Below are positions 30,786-42,900 of a stretch of 64,000 nt of DNA, in pieces. Where the stretch lies: the NCBI GenBank assembly GCA_963575745.1, contig CAUYUJ010003570.1, positions 1 to 64,000 on the forward strand, written 5' to 3'. The notes beneath the pieces are model-generated. The model was not told the origin of the DNA. It did no database searches and saw only the letters and a program-made list of their open reading frames with translations. Position numbers and translations under genes: made by a program. This stretch comes from Prorocentrum cordatum. Lineage: Eukaryota > Sar > Dinophyceae > Prorocentrales > Prorocentraceae. The first letter of the stretch is position 1. Every line of letters begins with the position of its first letter.

Positions 30786-32300
30786 TGCTCTTCAATGCTT
30801 CGCAGAGAGGAGGAACGCACAATCGAGCAGAAGACTAGGTCCACGGGGTGGTCACATTCGTGACTCGCAAAGGCAACAATCAAACAATATGGAACCGTGG
30901 GATTGCACGATCCGAAGACTGATGGAAATGATAGAACACGTTGTCTGTGGAACAATTCCAGAAAGAACCACGAAACGGCAAGACCCTGTTGCGCAATGCA
31001 TTTTCAGCCCATGAAGCTGAAAAGCGTGGATTCTTGACAAACCTCTACAGCTGCTGGAAACGTATCCCGAATCTGGGCTTCTGGGCGTCTTCTGTCGGCA
31101 TTGGCGCAACCATCAGGCCATCATGGTTCCACCAAGGTTGTACTGAGGTTGGGAATGCGGGGATTCGAACATCTGCGGGGAGATGTTCCAAACTATTGAA
31201 TAACATTTTGAAGTACTTATTGGGAAGCTCTTTGGGGGCCTCTCGGGGGCGAGTTGGAGATTGAGGGCTGGCACGGCCATGGCTTTTCTTTGGGAATGCA
31301 AGGTTTTGATGCGTCTTGGGATTCCTGCTTGGAGCTATTGGGAGGCCTTTCGAGGGCTTCTTGAAAGCCCACACGGGGCCTCTTGGACCAGTTCGGAGAT
31401 TTGGAGACTGTCATGGGCGCGGTTTCGGAGGTAGCGGGCATTAGAGCCGTCTTGAACGGGTCTCAGGCCAGGAAACTAGATCGACTTGTGAGGCTCCAGC
31501 GCTGTTCAAATGCCCGCGGTGCTGCTGAACGCCGTCAGCAACAGAACGAACTCTGAGTGGCTGAGCTCATTGCATGAAGGAAACTGGTCCTGGTGGAAAA
31601 GGGTGCTGGGCCCCAGAGCTTTCCCACGGGACCTGATTTTCATCCACGATATTTGGTGCTCGCAATCTCGAGGACTGCGACTGGCTCTGGGGGCCCGAAA
31701 ACGGCGAAACAAATCCGGGACTCCTTTCCCGCAAGACTTCTTCATTCCTGCTGACTGCTCTGATGGTCGACGACCATTCTGTAGGCGAGCACGCGCGGCC
31801 GCCAGTCGCGGGCTCCGCGGCCCCGCGGCCCTCGCCGCCTTCGCACGCGCCACAGCCTGGCGGGCCTTCTGCTCCCCGAAGCCCCTGCGCGTCAAGCTCC
31901 TTCGCGCGTCGCGTCGCTCCCGGCCGACGGGGGCCCAGAAGGAGGTATCGCCGCTAGGGGCACATGCAAGTGGAGGTGGACGGAACGCTGCTGGGGGACA
32001 CGCTGGATGGAGGAAACACTCAGCATAGGCCCTGCGCCCCAGTGGTCGACAGGCGAGAGGCATATTTTCGGTCGAGCGAAGAAGTTTGGACGGGCGAACC
32101 ACATTTTTGTTCCGGGCGAGCCAGGAAATTCCCCAAACCGAGCGAAACAAATATTTCGGGCGAGCGGGCCGCCATCTTCCCCGGTCGAACGAAGGATTTT
32201 TTTCGGGCGGGCGGATGATTTGTCCCGCCAGCGAAGAAATCGACGGACGATGGAAAAAATTAGCCTGGCGAAGGACCCAACCATATGCAGTTGAGAGTAC
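30786..32300. other. Unannotated lower-GC to mixed stretch
   Basis: No gene is recognised. The 31215-31400 part carries loose GGCCTCT/GAGGCCT repeats reminiscent of the minisatellite at 2722. At 32050-32230 an imperfect repeat of CGGGCGAGC/CGGTCGARCGAAG alternates with short A/T tracts. Confidence 0.4.
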
Positions 32301-32317
32301 CGCAATTGTGAATATCT

Positions 32318-32382
32318 TCTTCGGTGGCGCTCCCTATGGGGCCACGAGCCGTATGAAGGGTGTGCCGAAATGCGTGGCAGTG
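32318..32382. repeat. Diverged single copy of the 90-bp satellite
   Basis: CTTCGGTGGCGCTCCCTATG through GGTGTGCCGAAATGCGTGG matches about two thirds of the satellite monomer with several substitutions (GAGCCGTATGAA for GAAACGTGTGAG). It lies about 290 bp outside the array. Confidence 0.75.
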
Positions 32383-32672
32383 TACACAACACGAACGAAG
32401 ACGATAGGTCCGAATATGAAAGCTTGAGCGCGTGCGAGTCGGATCGCGAGCGAGTCTGATTATGAATGAATCTGCGCGCGATTGATTCTATTCGCATGAA
32501 TGCGTGCATGGATACGCCCAGTGTAAATGTATGTATACGACTGTGAACAGTTTGGGTCTGCGTGACTCTCGGTACTCGTGACTCTGAGCGTCGCCTCTGC
32601 AGGGGGCTTCCCTGGGAACCCCGACGGCAGCGCCCGCGCGCCGCGACGCCCATGTCGGCACGCCACACACCT

Positions 32673-34197
32673 GGTGTGCGGGACGCATGCGGACGGCAGC
32701 ACTGGGGCCTTCGGTGGAGCTCCCTGTGGGGCCACGAAACGTGTGAGGGGTGTGCCGAAATGGGTGTGCGGGACGCATGCGGACGGCAGCCATGGGGCCT
32801 TCGGTGGAGCTCCCTGGGGCCACGAAACGTGTGAGGGGTGTGCCGAAATGGGTGTGCGGGGGCCGGACGGCAGAAGGGGCCACGAAACGTGTGAGGGGTG
32901 TGCCGAAATGGGTGTGCGGGACGCATGCGGACGGCAGCCATGGGGCCTTCGGTGGAGCTCCCTATGGGGCCACGAAACGTGTGAGGGGTGTGCCGAAATG
33001 GGTGTGCGGGACGCATGCGGACGGCAGCACTGGGGCCTTCGGTGGAGCTCCCTGTGGGGCCACGAAACGTGTGAGGGGTGTGCCGAAATGGGTGTGCGGG
33101 ACGCATGCGGACGGCAGCCATGGGGCCTTCGGTGGAGCTCCCTATGGGGCCACGAAACGTGTGAGGGGTGTGCCGAAATGGGTGTGCGGGACGCATGCGG
33201 ACGGCAGCACTGGGGCCTTCGGTGGAGCTCCCTGTGGGGCCACGAAACGTGTGAGGGGTGTGCCGAAATGGGTGTGCGGGACGCATGCGGACGGCAGCCA
33301 TGGGGCCTTCGGTGGAGCTCCCTATGGGGCCACGAAACGTGTGAGGGGTGTGCCGAAATGGGTGTGCGGGACGCATGCGGACGGCAGCACTGGGGCCTTC
33401 GGTGGAGCTCCCTATGGGGCCACGAAACGTGTGAGGGGTGTGCCGAAATGGGTGTGCGGGACGCATGCGGACGGCAGCACTGGGGCCTTCGGTGGAGCTC
33501 CCTGTGGGGCCACGAAACGTGTGAGGGGTGTGCCGAAATGGGTGTGCGGGACGCATGCGGACGGCAGCCATGGGGCCTTCGGTGGAGCTCCCTATGGGGC
33601 CACGAAACGTGTGAGGGGTGTGCCGAAATGGGTGTGCGGGACGCATGCGGACGGCAGCACTGGGGCCTTCGGTGGAGCTCCCTGTGGGGCCACGAAACGT
33701 GTGAGGGGTGTGCCGAAATGGGTGTGCGGGACGCATGCGGACGGCAGCCATGGGGCCTTCGGTGGAGCTCCCTATGGGGCCACGAAACGTGTGAGGGGTG
33801 TGCCGAAATGGGTGTGCGGGACGCATGCGGACGGCAGCACTGGGGCCTTCGGTGGAGCTCCCTGTGGGGCCACGAAACGTGTGAGGGGTGTGCCGAAATG
33901 GGTGTGCGGGACGCATGCGGACGGCAGCCATGGGGCCTTCGGTGGAGCTCCCTGTGGGGCCACGAAACGTGTGAGGGGTGTGCCGAAATGGGTGTGCGGG
34001 ACGCATGCGGACGGCAGCACTGGGGCCTTCGGTGGAGCTCCCTGTGGGGCCACGAAACGTGTGAGGGGTGTGCCGAAATGGGTGTGCGGGACGCATGCGG
34101 ACGGCAGCCATGGGGCCTTCGGTGGAGCTCCCTATGGGGCCACGAAACGTGTGAGGGGTGTGCCGAAATGGGTGTGCGGGACGCATGCGGACGGCAG
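32673..34197. repeat. 90-bp satellite in a two-monomer alternating array
   Basis: About 17 monomers of 90 bp. Type A has GGCAGCCATGGGG...CCTATGG, type B GGCAGCACTGGGG...CCTGTGG, and they alternate as a 180-bp dimer over most of the array. The first monomers are shortened (near 32815 and 32865). As 90 is divisible by three and the monomer lacks stops in several frames, long ORFs exist on both strands (up to 764 codons on the minus) made only of 30-residue repeats. These are not called as genes. Confidence 0.95.
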
Positions 34198-34259
34198 AGG
34201 AGAGGAGAGAGGAGGAGAGGAGGAGGAGACGCGGGGCACCGTCTCTTCAAAACGAGGAC

Positions 34260-35790
34260 CCAACACCACAGGATGGTTGGGAAAAACTCCTGTTGGACCC
34301 CCCAGACACCACGGATAATGGAACACCTTCGATCGAGCCCTCATGTCGCCGATTCTCAAACGCCCGTGAAAAACAACGAGCCCTACAAAGACAATCGTTT
34401 CTCTAGATCCCGTCTTCAGCCTTCGACCCTCCCTCTTCCGATGCACAACACCTTGATAAAAAGTCAAAGCGAGCGCCTGAATAACACGCGCTTGCCCTAA
34501 TTTTGCAAATTCCCTCTTTTTAGGGAATAAAGCTATCAGCCACTCCATGTTTTCAGTTTCTGGGCAGCAGCCATTCATCGGCGAACGCAACGCAACATAC
34601 CAACTCATCACATGATTACACGTAACGCGGGCGAGAAAATTAGTAGCAAGGATGCCAGGTCCTTTGGCGCCAACGCATGCGCCACATAATTGTCTTCGGA
34701 TATGCTGGATGCTGGGCAGGCGAGGACGCAAGGGTGCCGTTGAGAACGCCACTCAACATCACGCAACCATACCACGCGCTGACAAGTGACAACAATATTC
34801 ATCAAAACCGCTCCGCCAACTAACCCGTCGATGCACGGCACACGCGATCAATCCTTCCGCCTCAAGACCACAGCGAGCGCCTGAAACCCCGATTTCGTCG
34901 CTGCCGCCGAACAGCGAACGCCCATAAGAAACAACGGGCCGCATCAACAAAATCGTTTGTCCAGACCCCCCCCCTCTTCCGATGCACAGAGGAACTGATA
35001 CATGCAAAGCGACGACCAAAGTAGCACGCGCCTGCCCTAATTTCGAACACCCCCCCCTTTTCAAAACAAATGGGTTACCGCGGATTTTGTTTCAGGGCAG
35101 CAACCGCTGATCGGGCGAATGATACGCCAAAACACAATGATTATAATAACCGTCGAACGAGGAAACTGACGGACGCTGATATAGAAAACTCCGATTGGAC
35201 ACCTCCGAACACCACGAGGCGAAACCTTAACGCCCGCGAGAACCAACAAAACGCGTAAACGCAATCGTTTCTCTAGACCCCCTTCTCCAGCCTTCGAACC
35301 TTTTTTTTCGATGCGCCGCGACCGCGCAATAATGTTAAACGAACACCTAAACAACACGCGCCTGCTCCAATTTTGAAACCCTTCCCTTTTCAACAAAAAT
35401 CTCAGCCACTCCGGGCTTTCAGCTTCCGAGCAGCAGCCGTTGATCGGGCGAACGCTACATAACGCTACGGCACATGATTACAAATAGCGCGCGCAAAGAG
35501 ATGATTGTCAAGGACGCGAGCCCCTTTGGAACCAGAGCGTCCGTTTGAGAATTGCTTCCGGATGCCCTCATCAAGCGAGGGCGGGGGGAACCCGTCGGCC
35601 TCAAAATCACAGCGACCGACTGGCGCCCAAATCTCGTCGCTGCCGACGAACAACGAAAGCCCATCAAAAAAACAACGGGTCCCGTCAACGCAATCGTTTC
35701 TCCAGACCCCCCATGGAACCCCCCTTTTCCGACGCACATGAATTTCAACGCGAAGCAACTCAATAACATGTTTTTCGTCAACTTCGCTCC
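34260..35790. repeat. Four diverged tandem repeats (~250-500 bp spacing)
   Basis: Blocks around 34300-34510, 34850-35050, 35150-35385 and 35580-35770 share AATCGTTTCTCTAGACCCC-like, CGATGCACA and ACACGCGCCTGCCCTAATTT-like landmarks, with a GGGCAGCAGCC..TCGGGCGAA landmark between them. Minus-strand frames (for example 34759-35064) are repeats of one another and have no recognised domain. Confidence 0.7.
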
Positions 35791-36290
35791 AGCGAGAAGC
35801 TAGATATGGGGCATTAACTAGCGAATTGGCTGGCGAGCAGAAAGGGGGGACGGCCGAGAGGAAGAAGGGACGCTCAGACACCGAAGCGTTCGGCGATGAG
35901 CAGCCGGAGGGGCAGCAGCAGCCAAGCTCGCAAAGGCCAGAGCGCGGTGGGCGGCCGTGGCGCACCACGGTGGCAAGAATGGCGGGGGGCCGCAACCAGC
36001 GGTTGGGGCTGGCGGGGAACACAGTGGAAAGCCGCGAGCGACGTACCGCGGCGCACCGAAAAGAAGAAGGCACAGCACTGAACCGTGCGGAGGCGGGAGC
36101 AGCGGCCAGATGGCTGGCAGTGACAGGGATACTGCGGCGTGGCCGCACGAGGGCAAGCGCCTGCCTGGGGGGTGGGGGGGGGGCGGGAGCCAGCGGGCGA
36201 AGCGTCCCAGGCGCCCGCGGGCGGCGGGGGGCAACGGCAACGCGGGGGGGAAGCGCGGGGCAGCCGGAAATGGCAGCGCAGCCAGATGGA
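35791..36290. other. GC-rich unannotated stretch
   Basis: Several overlapping open frames on both strands, all Arg/Ala/Pro/Gly-rich, with no motif or start context that favours one. I see no supportable gene. Confidence 0.4.
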
Positions 36291-36366
36291 ACCGGCCCTG
36301 TTCCGACCGGCCCTGTTCCGACCGGCCCTGTTCCGCCGGCCCTGTTCCGTCCGGCCCTGTTCCGCC
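36291..36366. repeat. 15-bp tandem repeat (ACCGGCCCTGTTCCG)
   Basis: Five consecutive near-perfect copies of CCGGCCCTGTTCCG(A). Confidence 0.95.
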
Positions 36367-36535
36367 GTCACGATGTCCCATGTGGCAGCGCTTTCTAGGC
36401 GGGTCCGAGCCGGGCGGGTCGGAACCGGGCGGATGGCGGCGGGCGGCAGACGGCGGGCGGCGGGGCGGCAGGGCGGCCGGGCGGCGGGCGGCGGGCGGCG
36501 GGCGGGCGGGTCGGAACCGGGCGGCCCGCCCGAGT

Positions 36536-36955
36536 GGGTACTCGCGCGCCCACTCGATTACGCAACATACTTTAATGTCCCGCCCGCCCGCCCGACCTCA
36601 CCCACTCGTTAGGGTCCGCCCGCCCGGCCCGACCCGCCCGTTAGGGTCCGCCCGCCCGACACGACCCGCCCCGCCCGTTAGGGTACTCGCGCGCCCACTC
36701 GATTACGCAACGTACTTTAATGTCCCGCCCGCCCGACCCGCCCCGCCCGTTAGGGTCCGCCCGCCCGACCCGACCCGCCCGTTAGGGCCCGCCCGCCCGA
36801 CCCGACCCGTCCCGGCCGTTAGGGTACTCGCACGCCCACTCGATTACGCAACGTACTTTAACGTCCCGCCCGCCCGACCTCACCCACTCGTTAGGGTCCG
36901 CCCGCCCGGCCCGACCCGCCCGTTAGGGTCCGCCCGCCCGACCCGACCCGCCCCG
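36536..36955. repeat. ~143-bp GC-rich minisatellite with GTTAGGGT
   Basis: Three units start at CTCGCGCGCCCACTCGATTA (about 36541, 36686, 36827) and continue into CCCGCCCGCCCGACCCG runs punctuated by CGTTAGGGTCCGCC. The GTTAGGG elements are not consecutive, so this is not a telomere array. Confidence 0.85.
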
Positions 36956-39900
36956 AAGGGGTGGGTCACCACGAAAACCGGTTGGGAAAAACAATTGTTT
37001 CACCTGCATCCTCGGCCTCGTCATGAGGCGACGCACTGCCACTCAATATGTTTGCCATGCGGCGCAAGCACACCCGGTGACCCACGAAGGGGTGGGTCAC
37101 CAGAAAACTGGTTGAGAAAAACCTATTGTTTCACTTGCATTCTGGGCCTCAGCATGAGGCGATGCATTGCCACTCAATACGTTTTCCATGCGGCGCAAGC
37201 ACACCGGGTGACCCACGAAGGGGGGGGTCACCAGAAAACTGGTTGAGAAAAACAAATTGTTTCACTTGCATTCTGGGCCTCAAAGGCGACGCACTGCCAC
37301 CCAATGCGTTTTCGATACGGCGCAAGCACACCAGGTGACCCACGAAGGGGGGGGTCACCAGGAAACTGGTTAAGAAAAACCAATTGTTTCACTTGCATTC
37401 TGGGCCTCAACATGAGGCGACGCACTGCCACTCAATACGTTTTCCATGCGTCGCAAGCACACCAGGTGACCCACGAAGGGGTGTGTCACAAGAAAACTGG
37501 GTGAGAAAAATACATTGCTTCACTTGCAGTCTGGGCCTCAACATGAGGCGACGAACTGCCACTCAATGCGTTTTTCGATACGGCGCAAACACACCAGGTG
37601 ACCCACGAAGGGGTGGGTCACCAGAAAACTGGTTGAGAAAAACCAGTTGTTTCACTTGCATTCTGGGTCTCCTCATGAGGCGATGCACTGCCACTCAATA
37701 TGTTTGCCATACGGCGCAAGCACACCAGGTGACCCACGTGGGTCACCAAAACTGGTTGAGAATAGCCAGTTGCTTCACTTGCATTCTGGGTCTCAACATG
37801 AGGCGAGGCATTGCCACTCAATACGTTTTCCATACGGCGCAAATACACCAGGTGACCCACGAAGGGGTGGGTCACCAGAAAACTGGTTGAAAAAAACATC
37901 TTCTTTCACTTGCACTCTGGGCCTCAACATGAGGCGACGCACTGCCACTCAATACGTTTTCGATACGGCACAAGCACACCACGTGACCCACCACGGGGTT
38001 GATCACCAGAAAACTGGTTGAGAAAAGCGAGCCTGCTTCACTTGCATTCTGGGCCTCAACATGAGGCGACGCATTGCCACTCAATACGTTTTCCATACGG
38101 CGCAAGCACACCAGGTGACCCACGAAGGGGTGGGTCACTAGAAAACTGGTTGACAAAAGCCAGTTGTTTCACGTGCATTCTGGACCTCAACATGAGGCGA
38201 CGCATTGCCATCCAGTGCGTTTTCCATGCGGCGCAAGCACACCAGGTGACCCACGAAAGGGGTGGGTCACCAGGAAACTGGTTGAGAAAAACCAATTGTT
38301 TCATTTGCATCCTGGGCCTCAACATGAAGCAATGCTTTGCCACTCAATGCGATTTCCATGCGGCGCAAGCGCACCAGGTGACCCACGAAGGGGTGGGTCA
38401 CCAGAAAACTGGTTGAGAAAAACAAATTGTTTCACTTGCATTCTGGGCCTCAGCATGAGGCGACGCATTGCCACTCAATACGTTTTCCATGCGGCGCAAG
38501 CACACCTGGTGACCCACGAAGGGGGGGGTCACCAGAAAACTGGTTCAGAAAAACAAATTGTTTCACTTGCATTCTGGGCCTCAAAGGCGACGCACTGCCA
38601 CCCAATGCGTTTTCGATACGGCGTAAGCACACCAGGTGACCCACGAAGGGGTGGGTCACCAGAAAACTGGTTCAGAAAAAACAATCGTTTCACTTGCATT
38701 CTAGGCCTCAACATGAGGCGACGCATTGCCACTCAATACGTTTTCCAGGCGTCGCAAGCACACCAGGTGACCCACGAAAGGGTGGGTCACCAGAAAACTG
38801 GGTGAGAAAAACACATTGCTTCACTTGCATTCTGGGCCTCAACATGAGGCGACGCACTGCCACTCAATGCGTTTTCGATACGGCGCAAACACACCAGGTG
38901 ACCCACGAAGGGGTGGGTCACCAGAAAACTGGTTGAGAAAAACCAATTGTTTCACTTGCATTCTGGGCCTCGTCATGAGGCGACGCACTGCCACTCAATA
39001 TGTTTGCCATGCGGCGCAAGCACACCAGGTGACCCACGAAGGGGTGGGTCACCAGAAAACTGGTTGAGAATAGCCAGTTGCTTCACTTGCATTCTGGGTC
39101 TCAACATGAGGCGAGGCATTGGCACTCAATACGTTTTCCATACGGCGCAAATACACCAGGTGACCCACGAAGGGGTGGGTCACCAGAAAACTGGTAGAGA
39201 AAAACATATTCTTTCACCTGTACTCTGGGCCTCAACATGAGGCGACGCACTGCCACTCAATACGTTTTCGATACGGCACAAGCACACCACGTGACCCACC
39301 ACGGGGTCGATCACCAGAAAACTGGTTGAGAAAAACCAACTGTTTCACTTGCATTCTGGGCCTCAACATGAGGCGACGCATTGCCACTCAATACGTTTTC
39401 CATACGGCGCAAACACACCAGGTGACCCACGAAGGGGTGGGTCACTAGAAAACTGGTTGACAAAAGCCAGTTGTTTCACGTGCATTCTGGACCTCAACAT
39501 GAGGCGATGCACTGCCATCCAGTACGTTTTCCATGCGGCGCAAACACACCAGGTGACCCACGAAAGGGGGGGTCACCAGAAAACTGGTTGAGAATAACCC
39601 ACTGTTTCACTTGCATTCTGGGCCTCAACATGAGGCAACGCCTTGCCACTCAATGCGTTTTCCATGCGGCGCAAGCACACCCGGTGACCCACGAAGGGGT
39701 GGGTCACCAGAAAACTGGTTGAGAAGAACAGATTGTTTCACTTGCATTCTGGGCCTCAACATGCGGCGATGCACTGCCACTCAATACGTTTTCCATGCGG
39801 CGCAAGCCAACCTGGTGACCCACGGAGGGGTGGGTCACCAGAAAACTGGTTGAGAAAAACCAATCGTTTCACTTGCATTCTGGGCCTCAACATGCGGCGA

Positions 39901-42900
39901 TGCACTGCCACTCAATACGATTTCCATACGGCGCAAGCGCACCATGTGACCCACGAAGGGGTGGGTCACGGGAGAACTGGTAGAGAAAAAACTGTTACAC
40001 TTGCATTCTGGGCCTCAACATGAGGCGACGCATTGCCACTCAATACGTTTTCCATGCGGCGCAAGCACACCAGGTGACCCACGAAGGGGTGGGTCACCAG
40101 ACAACTGGTAGAGAAAAAACAATTGTTTCACTTGCATTCTGGGCCTCAAAAAGAGGCGATGCATTGCCACTCAATACGTTTTCCATACGGCGCAAGCACA
40201 CCAGGTGACCCACGAAGGGGTGGGTCACCAGAAAACTGGTTGAGAAAAACCAATTGTTTCACCTGCATCCTGGGCCTCGTCATGAGGCGATGCATTGCCA
40301 CTCAATACGTTTGCCATACGGCGCAAGCACACCAGGTGACCCACGAAGGGGGTGGGTCACCAGAAAACTGGTTGAGAAAAACCTATTGTTTCATTTGCAT
40401 TCTGGGCCTCAACATGAGGCGACGCACTGCCACTCAATACGTTTTCCATGCTGCGCAAGCACAACAGGTGACCCACGAAGGGGTGGGCCACCAGAAAACT
40501 GGTTGAGAAAAACCAATTCTTTCATTTGCATCCTGGGCCTCAACATGAGGCGACGCACTGCCACTCAATAAGTTTTCGATACGGCGCAAGCGCACCAGGT
40601 GACCCACGAAGGGGTGGGTCACCAGAAAACTGGTTGAGAAAAACAAATTGTTTCACTTGCATTCTGGGCCTCAACATGAGGCGATGCATTGCCACGCAAT
40701 ACGTTTTGCCTACGCCGTAAGCACACCCGGTGACCCACGAAGGGGTGGGTCACCAGAAAACTGGTTGAGAAAAACAAATTGTTTCACGTGCATTCTGGGC
40801 CTCAACATGAGGCGACGCATTGCCACTCATGGCGTCTTCCATGCGGCGCAAGCACATCAGGTGACCCACGAAGAGGTGGGTCACCAGAAAACTGGTTGAG
40901 AAAAACCAATTGTTTCATCTGCATCCTGGGCCCCGTCATGAGGCGACGCACTGCCACTCAATATGTTTGCCATACAGCGCAAGCACAACAGGTGACCCAC
41001 GAAGGCGTGGGTCACCAGAAAACTGGCTGAGACAAACCAAGTGTTTCACTTGCATTCTGGGCCTCAACATGAGGCGACGCACTGCCGCTCAATGCTTTTC
41101 GATACGGCGCAAGCACACCAGGTGACCCACGAAAGGGTGAGTCACCAGACAAATGGTTGAGAAAAACAAATTGTTTCACTTGCATTCTGGGCCCCAACAT
41201 GAGGCGACGCACTGCCACCCAATGCGTTTCCCATGCGGCGCAAGCACACCAGGTGACCCACGAAGGGGGTGGGTCACCAGAAAACTGGTTGAGAAAAACC
41301 TATTGTTTCATTTGCATTCTGGGCCTCAACATGAGGCGACGCACTGCCACTCAATGCGTTTTCCATACGGCGCAAGCACAACAGGTGACCCACGAAGGCG
41401 TGGGTCACCAGACAACTGGTTGAGAAAAACCAATTGTTTCACTTGCATTCTAGGCCTCAACATGAGGCGACGCACTGCCACGCAATGCGTCTTCCATGCG
41501 GCGCAAGCACACCAGGTGACCCACAAAGGGGTGGGTCACCAGAAACTGGTTGAGAATAGCAAATTGTTTCACCTGCATCCTGGGCCTCAACATGAGGCGA
41601 CGCATTGCCACTCAATATGTTTGCCATACGGCGCAAGCACACCAGGTGACCCACGAAGGGGTGGGGTCACCAGAAAACCGGTTGAGAAAAACAACTTGTT
41701 TCACTTGCGTTCTGGGCTTCAACACTCAATGCGTTTTCCATGCGGCGCAAGCGCACCAGGTGACCCACGAAAGGGTGGGTCACCAGAGAACTGGTTGAGA
41801 AAGACCAATTGTTTCACTTGCATTCTGGGCCTCAAAATGGTTTCCATAAGGCGCAAGCACACCAGGTGACCCACGAAGGGGTGGGTCACCAGAAAGCTGG
41901 TTGAGAAAAACCAATTGCTTCACTTGCATCCTGGGCCTCAACATGAGGCGACGCATTGCCACTCAATGCGTCTTCCATGCGGCGCAAGCACACCAGGTGA
42001 CCCACGAAGGGGTGGGTCACCAGAAAACTGATTGAGAACAGCAAATTGTTTCACCTGCATCCTGGGCCTCCACATGAGGGGTGGGTCACCAGAAAAACGG
42101 TTGAGAAACATTTTTTGTTCACTTGCATTCTGGGCCTCAACATGAGGCGACGCACTGCCACTCAATACGTTTTCCATGCGGCGCAAGCACACCGGGTGAC
42201 CCACGAAGGGGTGGGTCACCAGAAACTGATTGACAAAAACTACTTGTTTCACTTGCATTCTGGGCATCAACATGAAGCGAGGCATTGCCACTCAATACGT
42301 TTTCCATGCGGCGCAAGCAAACCAGGTGACCCACGAAGGGGTGGGTCACAAGAAAACTGGTTGAGAAACACAAGATGTTTCACTTGCATTCTGGGCATCA
42401 ACATGAGGCGACACACTGCCACACAATGCGATTTCGATGCGTCGCAAGCACACCAGGTCACCCTCGAAGGGGTGGGTCACCAGAAAACTGGTTGAGAAAA
42501 ACCATGTGTTACACTTGCATCCTGGGCCTCGTCATGAGGCGACGCATTGCAACTCAATACGATTTTCATACGGCGCAAGCACACCAGGTGACCCACAAAG
42601 GGGTGGGTCACCAGAAAACTGGCTGAGAAGAACCATTGTTTCACTTGCATTCTGGGCCTCAACATCAGGCGATGCATTGCCACTCAATACGTTTTCCATA
42701 CGGCGCAAACACACCAGGTGACCCTCGAAGGGGTGGGTCACCAGAAAACGGGATGGGAAAAAACCAATTGTTCCACTTGCATTCTGGGCCTCAACATGAG
42801 GCGACGCACTGCCACTCAATGCGTTTTCGATACGGCGCAAGCACACCAGGTGACCCACGAAGGGGTGGGTCACCAGAAAACAGGTTGAGGAACACCAATT

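Noticed and set aside
31140-31190. tRNA-like GGGATTCGAAC (reverse complement of a T-loop)
   Set aside because: The flanking bases do not pair into a T-stem, and no D-arm, anticodon arm or acceptor stem could be found around it.
31510-32028. 172-codon plus-strand ORF
   Set aside because: Arg/Ala/Pro-rich composition with no motif; an equally long frame lies on the other strand. Not supportable as a gene.
32673-34197. CRISPR-like array
   Set aside because: Units are contiguous near-identical monomers with no variable spacers, no leader and no cas genes nearby. The same applies to the 131-bp satellite.
32578-34500. ORFs of 522-764 codons across the 90-bp satellite on both strands
   Set aside because: The monomer is 30 codons long without stops in several frames, so long frames arise on both strands from repetition alone. 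No domain or start context supports a gene.
36600-36955. Telomere-like TTAGGG sequence
   Set aside because: GTTAGGG occurs once per 30-40 bp within GC-rich units and never in a consecutive run.
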